From NCBI GenBank assembly GCA_000934385.1, contig KN880738.1, positions 1 through 18,196 on the forward strand: DNA of 18,196 nucleotides, read 5' to 3'. The notes beneath the pieces were generated by a model, which was not told the DNA's origin, made no database searches, and saw nothing but the letters and a program-made list of their open reading frames with translations. This document shows positions 10,405 to 18,196 of this stretch, piece after piece; within the stretch, counting starts at the first letter, position 1; every line of letters begins with the position of its first letter. The stretch is from Cylindrobasidium torrendii FP15055 ss-10. Its lineage: Eukaryota > Basidiomycota > Agaricomycetes > Agaricales > Physalacriaceae. A program made the position numbers and the translations under genes.

Positions 10405-12269
10405 TTAGCTCGAAGTAGTAATAATGCCCGTCCCATGGCAGTGGTCATTCGCAGACGTCGGCCAGCAGGAGAGATATCGACACCAGTCACACGCCTCATA
10501 TGGGTCGGAGGTGTAGAAGTTCTTGGTCAACACGACAAACAGAACGATAGCTAGCGTCAATCCAACGATGCGGAATCCCCATGTAATCATCTTGTGTCGC
10601 TTGGTCTCGCTGATGACTGGGTAAAAGAACATGCCAACCATGAGACCCATGAGGAAGCCACCAATATGAGCAAAGTTGTCGAGGTCTAGTACGACGTCAG
10701 CATCAATGCAGAGCGGCGACGAAATAGTTACTTACAAGGAATGTAGCCGACAGCAAAGCCAATGATCAACTCAATAATCATGAAGATGAGCTTTCGCACT
10801 GGCTTGTACTGGTATTTCCAGTGTGCAAGGAGATCAACCCAAGTCACTGCCAATGTTCCAAAGATGGCGCCCGATGCACCAACCGATGGGATACCGACAA
10901 GAGAGAAGTTGCCGCCAAACACATTTCTGTGAGATGATAAGCACACTGCAATACGAATATGTTGGTGCTCGCTTACCCGAAAATACCAGCGGCCATGAAA
11001 GTGAAGAAGAATCCACCAGTCCCCATTTCGCGCTCAATCTGAGCCGACAAAGTGAGCTGCGCAAACAGATTGAGTGCAATGTGGACGAAGCCAGCGTGGA
11101 TGAAGATGGGGGTGATGAAGCTGCGTGGCAGTCAGTACTGCGTGTCGCGAAAAGATTGAACAGCATACCGCCACCATTGGTTGGCCTCTTTGCCGTCGAA
11201 TCCGCCGTGACCACAGAGGTCTTCGATGGTACACAAAGACGTTGCGGGGTTGGCTGTGTTGTTCATGCCTGGGGGATAAATTAGGGCATTGCTGATTGCC
11301 GGGACAAGGTGCACCTACAGCCCATTTGCAATGTCGACGGGACGTCAGTTACAGTCTTCATGCAGGCTGGGAACCGCGCTCCCTCGTTGATAAGAAGCGC
11401 AGAAGAAGGCCCGAGCATGTAATTCACGACTGGCTGTTAACATGGTATTCAGCGCGTAAATCAACGTCGACGGGGTGGTACTCACCTTGAAAGATACCGG
11501 GCTTCCCTGCTCTTTCGAGTTCCGCACGAGTTCGTCGATGAAGACGCCGACCATGATGATGGATAATATCCAGACTGCCGAATGGTAAGCGCATGTAAAT
11601 CTGCAGGTAGCGAAGCACTCGTACCAAGGAACGGGTAACGTTGCCTTCCAATACCGCGCTTCTTGTCCTCTATGCGCTGCGCAATAGGGTACTTGCCCGT
11701 ACCCATGAATCGTGACAACGGTGTGACCTTTTCTGCTGGGGCGTCCTTGGCAGCGTAACCTGCACCGTTTGTGGGGTTGTAAGGGTCTCCATACTCTTCA
11801 CACGCAACATCAATACCAAGCCTCTCCTAAGTAGATCAGAATAACACGCACCGAGGTCCTGGTAGTTTCCCGAAGTCCCAGGCTGGGCAGCATTCTTCAT
11901 GAGGGACACCTCTGGGTCACTGGGATCTTGTGGCTGATGGTAGGAGTAGCCTGCGTTGCCGCCGTAATAGTCGTCGTCGCCGTACCCCGACGCGCGTTTG
12001 TCGTCAGGATATGGTGATTTGCTCCGAGTGCTTGCACCGCGCACCAGCCCCGTGTTCTGTGAAAGGGAACGATGGTCGAAAGCGTCATCCTCGGGTACGC
12101 TATATGCGCTCAAAGACGTCGCGGTCGTTCCAGTCTGGCCAGTAGCTGTCGTCAAGTTGGAATTTGCACGCTGAATGCCAAACTTGGTTGTCGGTTGGGT
12201 CGGCGTAGGCTCGTCGTGGTAGATGTCGTCCGCGTCCGCGAACTTGACTTGATGTGTTGTGTCGGCCAT
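10405..12269 (-). CDS. Rhomboid-family intramembrane serine protease
   Basis: Predicted exons on the minus strand are 12269-11852, 11795-11625, 11574-11486, 11433-11319, 11268-11169, 11120-10977, 10926-10736 and 10685-10405, giving 502 residues. The first 190 residues are hydrophilic, Ser/Thr/Asp/Tyr-rich and probably cytosolic and disordered. Helix 1 starts near 193 (YPFLVWILSIIMVGVF). The rhomboid core shows the L1 WWR motif ending at R298, the HAGFVHIALN motif (H306, H311, N315), GASGAIFG with catalytic Ser364, and NFAHIGG with catalytic His416. The protease should therefore be active, cleaving transmembrane helices of membrane proteins. The L1 loop is cysteine-bearing (ARFPACMK, SLCTIEDLCGHGG). 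The C-terminal tail (ACDWCRYLSC to NDHCHGTG) adds more cysteines. Intron 1 is placed with an AAG acceptor at 11796, giving NYQDLEYGDPYNP; the nearer TAG leads to a stop. Confidence 0.9.
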
Positions 12270-12948
12270 GGGGGTTGGTAGAAAGGAAAAAATAATGCGG
12301 GAATTAGATCTGCAACGAGCCTAAATACAACTAGTTGGTCGCTGCGCAGTGAAAAGCGGTGGAGTGGCTGTGTGGTGCTAAGAGGCGAGCAGGCGGGAAC
12401 TAAAGCAATCTCTGTGATCGGATGACGTCACTGGGGATTCCTTGTGTTTCAAGGGAGCAGCCAGAAAAGGCGCTTCAAGTTCGTCGAGGCGGATTTTCGT
12501 TTTTATCTTTCGCGCGCAAGTAAACTACTGTATTATACCATACTTTTCCAGTACAAAGCTCTCTCGAAGACCTTGAACACTGCGGATAACTCGACCGATG
12601 GGGCGGACTCACAGGCCCGCAACGGCGTAACCTGGCCAGTAGCACTGTGGCTATGCGCAGGCGACATGCATCTATCAACAAACCAGCTACTCGACCAGCC
12701 TTCTCCCGCTGCCCAGATTTATTCCCTATCAGCATGCGTACAATGCGACTTGAGCAGGCTATGTGAGACTGCGGCTGGCCCAGAACCCAATTACCGATAC
12801 ATCGCATCGTTTGGACTTGTGCAAATTTCAATTCTCGCAACGCGACGACTTTGCAACTTCTCGCAGGGTCGAACTCAGGATGTGCCGTGCCTCGGCATGG
12901 GAATGATGCGCCGGAGCGGGGTACCGATCGCGCCGTCTTGTTCTCAGC
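12270..12948. other. Divergent promoter region between rhomboid and TAF9
   Basis: The rhomboid gene and TAF9 start on opposite sides of this 679-bp spacer, so it probably drives both. It carries a TGACGTCA site at 12423-12430. A plus-strand frame is open from 12444 to 13364 across TAF9, but in a different frame and without recognisable protein features, so I treat it as chance. Confidence 0.6.
12423..12430. promoter_or_regulatory. TGACGTCA (CRE/ATF) site in the divergent promoter
   Basis: A perfect 8-bp CRE palindrome (context GATGACGTCACT) lies 153 bp upstream of the rhomboid ATG and 518 bp upstream of the TAF9 ATG. CRE sites are bound by Atf1/CREB-type bZIP factors, which act in stress responses in fungi. 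Its spacing favours the rhomboid gene as target. Confidence 0.45.
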
Positions 12949-13753
12949 ATGTCCCGCCAGGTCGACAGTTTACCATCAACTGCCCGTGCGATTGCACTTC
13001 TTCTATCATCCACGCCAGCCGTATACGACGCTCAACCAGGCGTTCTCCACCAATTGCTCGAATTTTCGCATCGATACACACAACAAGTCTTGACCGATGC
13101 ACGCGTTTACGCCGAACATGCAGGCCGAACGGAAAAGATAGAGCACGAAGATGTAGTACTCGCAGTGCAGGCGCGAGTTGGATGGGAATTTGGAGGACGC
13201 GTACCAAAAGAAGTGCGTCTAATGGCGCCTGTCCACTCTGCATATATACTAACCTGACGCGTCGCAGTACCTCCTCAACCTCGCTGCGACAACAAACTCA
13301 CATCCACTTCCCGCCGTTCCAGATGTATTCGGCGTCAGACTACCCCAATCCTCCGACTGTCTAACCGCCATTGACTTCGACCTTGTTCCCAACAAACCGC
13401 CACCTGGCCAGCCCCAGTTTGACGAAGTGGAAGAAATCATCGAGTCAGAATCTGAAGATGATGAAGATATGGAACCCGCACCACTGCCTATGCCAACGGC
13501 GCCGGCCAGCTCTAATCCCATGATGCCTCAAATACCTGTCCAACCTGAAGTGGAAGAAGCGCCATTCCCAATTAGTGCCATCCAAATGGATATTAACGAA
13601 CCCACGGCGCAAGAAGAGGAAGGAAGTGACGGTGGAGAGCACGATGACCTGTTCGGCGGACCAGACGAAGACGAGGGTAGCGACGCAATGGAGGGCGTCC
13701 AGGAGGAAGAGGGTGTCAAGCGCAAGCTGGTCGAAGAAGACGATTACGATTAA
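12949..13753 (+). CDS. TAF9: Transcription initiation factor TFIID/SAGA subunit TAF9
   Basis: Predicted exons are 12949-13212 and 13268-13753, giving 249 residues. The N-terminal histone fold (about 8-75) reads through GVLHQLLEFSHRYTQQVL, DARVYAEHAGR and IEHEDVVLAVQARV. It is followed by the conserved TAF9 segment YLLNLAATTNSHPLP, the PDVFGVRLP motif and CLTAIDFDLVPNKPPP. The histone fold pairs with TAF6, and the protein is shared by TFIID and SAGA in the nucleus. The C-terminal 110 residues are strongly acidic (SESEDDEDME, GPDEDEGSDAME) and end in EEDDYD, as in other fungal TAF9 proteins. The 55-bp intron runs from GTGCGT to GCAG with a CCTGACG branch site and joins VPKE to YLLNL in phase 0. 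The start is the first ATG before the histone fold. Confidence 0.93.
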
Positions 13754-14397
13754 TTGTACCATGTAAGCTGCCATTGTCCTTGCGTCCAGTTATGCTGATA
13801 GACTTACAGATTCCGTCTTGCTCCTCATAGCGTTGTCTTCCATATGTTGCTCAATGCATGTTCAAATGCAACATGTTATTATTCCCCAAATGTTTCCAAC
13901 AAACTCTTTGTTTTGATGCTTCATTCCTCATCTCACACTGAGTAATTGCAAATCTTCTTTCCCTCCCTGCATTTCCTTTCAAGTTCTAGTGGTGGGCAAC
14001 TTGAAATGTGTGTGTTTGCCTTTGCGTACATCTGGACTACCACCTACAGATCTTCGCCCTTTCACCACCAACTCCGCAACTCGGATGGTAGCATTGATTG
14101 TAGATGGAAGAATCGACTTGTTTTAAGAAGCCAAATGCGACATCGTTTACCATAAGACGGTATTTCCCGTAGCAATTTCGACACTAACTTGCTCTTCGAC
14201 AAGTCCACCTGACCGTCATATGGCGATGGATGGTGTTTTCAGCGCCGCTGCCGCTTCTTCGGACGTCCTCCAGCTACACATCCAATGCTTGTCCAATACC
14301 TATCCCTGCGGCTTGATGCGATCTCCAACCCTTGTGATCGTCTGACTTCCGAGAACGCACTGTTGAGCCCAGAACGCGTCAACAGTGAGGGTCTATG
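13754..14397. other. TAF9 3' flank and distal oxidase promoter
   Basis: No gene is seen. The first part is A/T-rich and pyrimidine-rich and is a likely 3' UTR for TAF9. The rest is ordinary intergenic sequence leading to the motif array at 14401. A 69-codon ORF at 13946-14155 has no protein-like character. Confidence 0.5.
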
Positions 14398-14480
14398 CCT
14401 CTAATGGTCTTGCTCGTCCTCTAATGGCTTCAGGCGTCTTCTAATGGCGACAGATGTCCTCTAATGGTTCGGGGCAGAGG
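14398..14480 (+). repeat. Four CTAATGG motifs at 20-bp period in the oxidase promoter
   Basis: CTAATGG occurs at 14401, 14421, 14441 and 14461, exactly 20 bp apart. Each is preceded by CCT or CTT, giving YCTCTAATGG or close to it. The first three units also share a (G/C)GTC(C/T)T-like end, so the array is a degenerate 20-bp tandem repeat with a strictly kept core. A related GTAATGG lies out of phase at 14508. The array is 60-126 bp upstream of the TATA box and in the right place for an upstream activating sequence. The TAAT core would suit a homeodomain protein, but this is inference. Confidence 0.75.
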
Positions 14481-14526
14481 CACAATCCGTACCAGCGGCC
14501 ACTGCCTGTAATGGTCGCGCTGGTAG

Positions 14527-14534
14527 TATAAGAG
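14527..14534 (+). promoter_or_regulatory. TATA box of the oxidase gene
   Basis: TATAAGAG lies 111 bp before the ATG at 14638. A transcription start about 30 bp downstream would fall near 14557-14565, just before a CTTCTCTTCTCTTCTCTC leader typical of well-expressed fungal genes. An out-of-frame ATG at 14544 would then lie outside the mRNA. Confidence 0.65.
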
Positions 14535-14637
14535 GCTTGTGCAATGCCAAGTAAAATACAACAACATCTTCTCTTCTCTTCTCTCGCCCTCAAAAAACTC
14601 ACACTCCGCCTCTTCAAGAACCTCTCAACCTTTCAAA

Positions 14638-16168
14638 ATGTCTTCCTCAATTGCTCTCTCCGACCTCCACCTTACCCGCGTTGGCGATGAACTTGTCCTT
14701 GGACAGAGCAACATCGACGCGACCACCGCAACGCCCAAAAACAAGCGCGTTCTTGTAGTCGGAGGCGGTGTCACTGGCCTGACCGTGAGTAGCATAGTTA
14801 CCGCCATGCCCAAGCATGTTTAATAGCCATTCCAGAGCGCGTGGGCTCTTCTCGATGCTGGCTACAAAGTCACTGTCATCTCCGAGCGTTGGGCCAACTT
14901 CGAGCAGCGGATCACTTCCCAAATCGCAGGCGCCCTGTGGGAATACCCACCAGCCGTCTGTGGCAAGCACACCGATGTGAGCTGTCTTTCCTCTCTGCTT
15001 TTCCAGTACATATATCTTACGGATCCAAAGGTTATCTCACTTCACCACTCCAAGCGCTGGGCAATGACTTCTTACCGCAACTTCGAGCACTTGCAGGACA
15101 TCTTCGCGAGTAACGAGTCGATCAAGCACGGTGTAAAAATGACCATGTCCAACTTTTTCTTTGACAAGAAAATGGAGGATACCATTGAGGCTGGTCACCT
15201 AGCGAAATTCCAAGAGACATTAACTCGCAAAGAGGCCGGTGTCACTTTCTTTCCATGCCAACTTCTTACTAACCACATCCCTCTATAGCTCAAGGGTGTC
15301 CGGCGCGACACTGCTATCATCAGCGAGCATGCCATCAACCAACAGGCCAACGTAGTGGACGCCTATCAGCTCATTGCACCTGCTATCGACACCGACAAGT
15401 ATATGTTCTTCCTCTACGACGTCGTCACATCCAAGGGTGGCATCCTTGAGACCCGCAAGATCACTGGAGACCTTCTGAACCAGGAGCAGGAGCTGCTGGA
15501 CGAGTACGATGCCTCAGCCATCATCAATGCGACTGGTGTCAACGCACACGAAACGGCTGGTGATGAAAGTGTCTACCCTCTCCGCGGTGCACTAGTCCGC
15601 GTTGTCAACGACGGAAAGCGTTTCCCCAAGGTCACCGATGCCCTGGCTGTTACTCACGACGATACCTACGGCACGCCAGAGGACATGGTATTCATCGTGC
15701 CCCGTAATGACAACATTCTCATCCTCGGTGGTATGAATTCTTCCACCTCTCCATGATCATTTTGCTCAAAAGTCTACAGGTCTCGTCCAGCCAAAGGAAT
15801 GGGAACTCGACCTCACACTGGAGAGCCCTGAGATTGTACGCATGCGCGAGCGCTGCAACAACTTTGTCCCCGGTCTCGAGAACGCCGAATACGACCCCGA
15901 TGCTCCTCTCGTGCAGGGTCTCCGACCTTTCCGTGGTTCTAATGTTCGCGTCGAGCGCGAGTTGCGGCAACGCGCCGATGGCAAGACCAGCACGATTGTG
16001 CACTCTTACGGACAAGGCGGCTCGGGCTTCTCGTTGTCCTATGGATGCGCAGGGGATGTTTTGGACTTGGTGCAGGAGATTGAGGATGGCGTCGCACCAA
16101 TGAAGATGTCGGTCATTATGAAGGCAAAGGCGGAGGCTCAGGCTCAACTTGCAGTACCAGTGGCATGA
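14638..16168 (+). CDS. D-amino-acid oxidase family flavoprotein
   Basis: Predicted exons are 14638-14784, 14836-14976, 15031-15240, 15289-15730 and 15780-16168, giving 442 residues. The FAD-binding Rossmann motif is RVLVVGGGVTGLTSAWALL (glycines at 42-44 and 47), after a roughly 37-residue N-terminal extension. HTDVISLHHSKRW, VYPLRGALVRVVND and GLRPFRGSNVRVE are family landmarks; R365 matches the substrate-carboxylate arginine. The DAO signature HSYGQGGSGFSLSYG lies at 388-402. Enzymes of this family deaminate D-amino acids with O2, giving keto acid, ammonia and hydrogen peroxide. The C-terminus (QLAVPVA) has no SKL-type peroxisomal signal. Intron 2 is placed at 14977-15030 with an AAG acceptor, because the nearer CAG would leave a 30-bp intron. 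Intron 3 has an unusual GTCACT donor, forced by reading frame, with a good ACTAACC branch site. D-aspartate oxidase specificity is possible. Confidence 0.88.
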
Positions 16169-16299
16169 AATGGTACATCGCATCACTCATATTAGACTAT
16201 GATACAGGGATAAGAAGCGTGTAATGTATTTTATTCAGCAGGCATTGGCTCTTCCAAAGGCGTCCAGCGTGAGATCAAATTATTGGAGTACGCACCTTC
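16169..16299. other. 3' flank of the oxidase gene
   Basis: A short A/T-rich stretch follows the stop codon (GTAATGTATTTTATTC) and is the probable 3' UTR. Nothing else is visible before the first dispersed repeat. Confidence 0.4.
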
Positions 16300-16399
16300 G
16301 TCGAGGACATTCAACGCGCATTTAGTCGGTCATCGAGACTTGATGACCTTAAGCCCGGTCGCCACGACAAGGCAGCGCGACGACTCCTCGAAAGCCGCT
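16300..16399. repeat. Dispersed direct repeat, copy A
   Basis: This copy matches the segment at 17533-17640 in the same orientation. The last 49 bp (16351-16399 against 17592-17640) differ at only one base. Before that core each copy has an inverted repeat: here GGTCATC at 16328-16334 pairs with GATGACC at 16342-16348. On the minus strand both copies encode AFEESSRCLVVATGL followed by a stop after 7-11 more residues, so the repeat may include the end of a small gene. Confidence 0.7.
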
Positions 16400-16744
16400 T
16401 TCCGAGACGCACCTTGAATTCCACTCCCTTTCCCGACGCTACATGCTCGGGCCCTTTTATTTACGTTGGAAAATGCGGGGGCCAGCCGATATATTAACCT
16501 CAGAAAATGTGCCCGAGCACGTACCTCTCGCCAACCTTCAAACACTAATTTTTTTCGTTATCGTTCTGTTGTTGTTGTCCGACTTGCGAGGGAGAACGAT
16601 GCTTGATGACCTTGATGATAATGATTTTTTGCCTCGTCGGCACTTGCTGTTTAATTTTTCTTTTCGAGGCTTGTCTGTCGGAGTGTTTTTGTCTTCTTGA
16701 CGTCGTCGGGCTTGCAATTTATTCGTTTTATTTGAAGTCGATGC
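16400..16744. other. A/T-rich spacer inside the repeat region
   Basis: No gene is recognised. On the minus strand a 71-codon frame (16545-16330) ends in the peptide shared by the two dispersed repeats, but its upstream part has no recognisable features. Confidence 0.4.
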
Positions 16745-17156
16745 GGACGTCAGACTGATGGATAGTGAGTTCGACGGCATCGGAAGAGACGAAGAAGACG
16801 GGACTCACCTTGGATGACACCCGCCGATGCAGATGTTGTGCGTCCACAACATCTGCATCGGGCCATTGATGATACTCATCATCTCTTGTGGACTTGTGAA
16901 ATATTTTGAATCTGCCGTGTTTGTTCGTGATGTTTGGTCGTCGAATGATCATATTTTGTCGAGGTCTTGAGCTCTTGGGACTTGCAAATAATTTTCCAGA
17001 TTTTCGAAACGTTCCCGAGGTCTTCACATATTTCCAAAGGAAATATGACTTGGGCGGGCATACACTGATAGCGAGTGAGCTCGACGATACAAAAGGCATG
17101 AAAGCTACTCACTTGAATGCCAATCGCCCCCGGGGCAGACAGCCCACGTCTGCCAT
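16728..17156 (-). CDS. Tentative small spliced gene within the tandem repeats
   Basis: This minus-strand model joins 17156-17113, 17064-16809 and 16754-16728, giving 108 residues. It starts MADVGCLPRGRLAF and ends SDVRIDFK. Both introns (48 and 54 bp) run from GTGAGT to ATCAG, match the size of introns in the certain genes, and keep the frame open. The peptide is basic and unlike any family I know. The same start and first intron recur in the neighbouring repeat copy (start 17378, intron 17337-17291), but a 4-base difference after the intron shifts the frame there and gives an early stop. It may be a gene, a decayed gene copy, or part of a noncoding repeat. Confidence 0.22.
16745..16870. repeat. 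Diverged partial third copy of the tandem unit
   Basis: The order of elements follows the two tandem copies: CTGAT, then GTGAG(T/C)TCGAC, a spacer, ACTCAC with TTG, and then a hairpin containing GCAGA. Only short blocks are identical. The hairpin has a different sequence from that of the tandem copies and is much longer. Confidence 0.45.
16824..16861. repeat. 17-bp perfect inverted repeat with 4-base loop
   Basis: The left arm CCGATGCAGATGTTGTG (16824-16840) is exactly complementary to the right arm at 16845-16861, with loop CGTC. It would form a stable hairpin in DNA or RNA of either strand. Confidence 0.9.
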
Positions 17157-17226
17157 GTAGGCACAAATAAAAAACGATTATTCGTGAGCTACTGTTTTCA
17201 GGCTCATCATTGTATGAACCTGAGGG
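16997..17226. repeat. Tandem repeat unit, copy 1 (230 bp)
   Basis: The unit is followed directly by a second copy. It starts CAGATTTTCGAAACGTTCCC. It contains several inverted repeats: CATATTTCC/GGAAATATG with an AAA loop, GGCAGAC/GTCTGCC, an imperfect CACAAATA/TATTCGTG and an imperfect CAGGCTCAT/ATGAACCTG. On the minus strand it shows ATGGCAGACGTGGGC and then a GTGAGT-to-CAG intron-like segment at 17112-17065. Confidence 0.85.
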
Positions 17227-17448
17227 CAGATTTTCGAAACGTTCCCCAGGTCTTCACATATTTCCAAAGGAAATATGACTTGGGCATACACTGATAACGA
17301 GTGAGCTCGACAGCACAGAGGAAAGAAAGCTACTCACTTGAATGCCAATTGTCCTGGCAGACAGCCCACGTCTGCCATGTAGGCACGAATAAAAAACGAT
17401 TATTCGTGAGCTACCGTTTTCAGGTTCATCATTGTATGAGCCTGAAGG
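17227..17448. repeat. Tandem repeat unit, copy 2 (222 bp)
   Basis: This copy is nearly identical to the unit before it. The length difference of 8 bp comes from indels of 4, 1 and 3 bases. The same inverted repeats are present; here CACGAATA/TATTCGTG is perfect. The intron-like minus-strand segment is at 17337-17291 (47 bp). Confidence 0.85.
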
Positions 17449-17532
17449 CAAGTCGCGTATTGCGTTGTTTCCCCCTTTCGTTATTAGCTCGTGGTCCTTA
17501 GCACACAAGTGGGTTACGGCAAGCCCACCGTG

Positions 17533-17640
17533 GTCGAGGATAGTTAACGCGTATCTGGTCAGTCGTCGAGCCACAAAGGGCTCGACGACCTAAGCCCGGT
17601 CGCCACGACAAGGCAACGCGACGACTCCTCGAAAGCCGCT
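17533..17640. repeat. Dispersed direct repeat, copy B
   Basis: This is the partner of the segment at 16300-16399. Its inverted repeat is longer: GTCGTCGAGCC at 17562-17572 pairs perfectly with GGCTCGACGAC at 17579-17589 around the loop ACAAAG. The minus strand encodes AFEESSRCLVVATGL and then a different short tail before a stop. Confidence 0.75.
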
Positions 17641-18196
17641 GACCGGGAAAACGTACCTGATATTTCCGTTGCCAGTACTCTTCCCCGAAGCCTTTTGAAG
17701 GGCTTCATCTTGATGACGGTCGTGACCTTGCGGAATGAGCATCTCGAAGAATGGACGACGAACCGCTCATGGGTGCACAGAGGATAGAACGAAGCTCAAA
17801 CTCAGATACTGGTGCGCGCTTAAAAGCTTATTGAGAGCTCAGGCGAATCTGAAAATGCTCGTGCATCCTAACACCGGACTCCAGTCACTGCAGTATCGGT
17901 TCACGCGTGTCGGCACTCCAAGTCGATGATGAACTTAGGTCGCTCAGCGCTCAGAGATCGCTCAAAGAGGTCAGCACTGGCGGGGAATCGGGAAAAGGCT
18001 CATCGAGAAAGTAGTCGTCCGTCGTGCTTAGTAGCTTAGGCCAGCGGGTAATGGGTCTCAGGCGAGAGGGTCGCGTTGCTTAGACTTAGGCGTCTTACAT
18101 CGAGCCTACGAGGTTTGTCAGCAACAGCCAAAAAATCGAGAATAGTAGACGCACCTTTGACATCAGTCTGAACCGTCGTCGAACATGTAAGTCTCA
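17641..18196. other. Unassigned sequence at the window end
   Basis: I see no recognisable gene, RNA or repeat in this 556-bp stretch. A 64-codon ORF at 17735-17929 has no protein-like features. Sequence just after the second dispersed repeat retains weak similarity to the sequence after the first, so the duplicated block may extend a little beyond the clear match. Confidence 0.4.

Noticed and set aside
12444..13364. 306-codon plus-strand ORF overlapping TAF9
   Set aside because: It uses a different frame from TAF9, has no recognisable domain, and its composition over the TAF9 exon is that of a shadow frame (Arg/Ser/Thr/Cys-rich).
14539..14637. N-terminal extension or uORF of the oxidase
   Set aside because: The in-frame extension lacks an ATG, and the ATG at 14544 is out of frame and probably upstream of the transcription start set by the TATA box at 14527.
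16200..18196. tRNA, CRISPR array or tRNA-derived SINE in the repeat region
   Set aside because: No cloverleaf or paired A and B boxes could be found, and the repeats are neither short nor regularly spaced as in a CRISPR array.

Overview
The window looks like nuclear DNA of a filamentous basidiomycete, probably a mushroom-forming Agaricomycete. The reasons are compact protein genes interrupted by many introns of 47-58 bp, frequent GTGCGT/GTGAGT/GTACGT donors with CTAAC/CTGAC-like branch points, GC-moderate sequence, and proteins of fungal type (a Bck1-type MAPKKK, a Cas1 polysaccharide O-acetyltransferase, fungal-style TAF9 and D-amino-acid oxidase). The gene models were spliced by hand. In every model the exon lengths add up to a multiple of three.

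Layout. 1-1314 is probably 5' leader or promoter with no convincing gene. 1315-5489 (+) encodes a 1307-residue BCK1-like MAPKKK in six exons. 6311-7053 (+) is a small five-exon gene for a four-helix MARVEL-like membrane protein, easily missed because no single exon is long. 7316-10079 (-) encodes an 854-residue Cas1/CASD1-type acetyltransferase in five exons and is convergent with the previous gene. 10405-12269 (-) encodes a 502-residue rhomboid intramembrane protease in eight exons, in tandem with the acetyltransferase. 12949-13753 (+) encodes TAF9 in two exons, divergent from the rhomboid gene across a 679-bp spacer that holds a perfect TGACGTCA site. 14638-16168 (+) encodes a 442-residue D-amino-acid-oxidase-family flavoprotein in five exons. 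Its promoter holds four CTAATGG motifs at exactly 20-bp spacing, then a TATA box.

16169-18196 is a repeat-rich tail. It contains a 230-bp/222-bp tandem duplication, a third diverged partial copy with a 17-bp perfect hairpin, and two roughly 100-bp direct repeats about 1.2 kb apart. On the minus strand these repeats carry aligned intron-like signatures and short conserved peptides. This suggests remnants of a duplicated small-gene family or a degenerate mobile element; I do not recognise it.

No operon-like system is visible and the genes are mostly unrelated housekeeping functions: cell-wall-integrity signalling, glycan O-acetylation, intramembrane proteolysis, basal transcription and D-amino-acid catabolism. 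The most unusual material is the oxidase promoter array and the repeat-dense end of the window.
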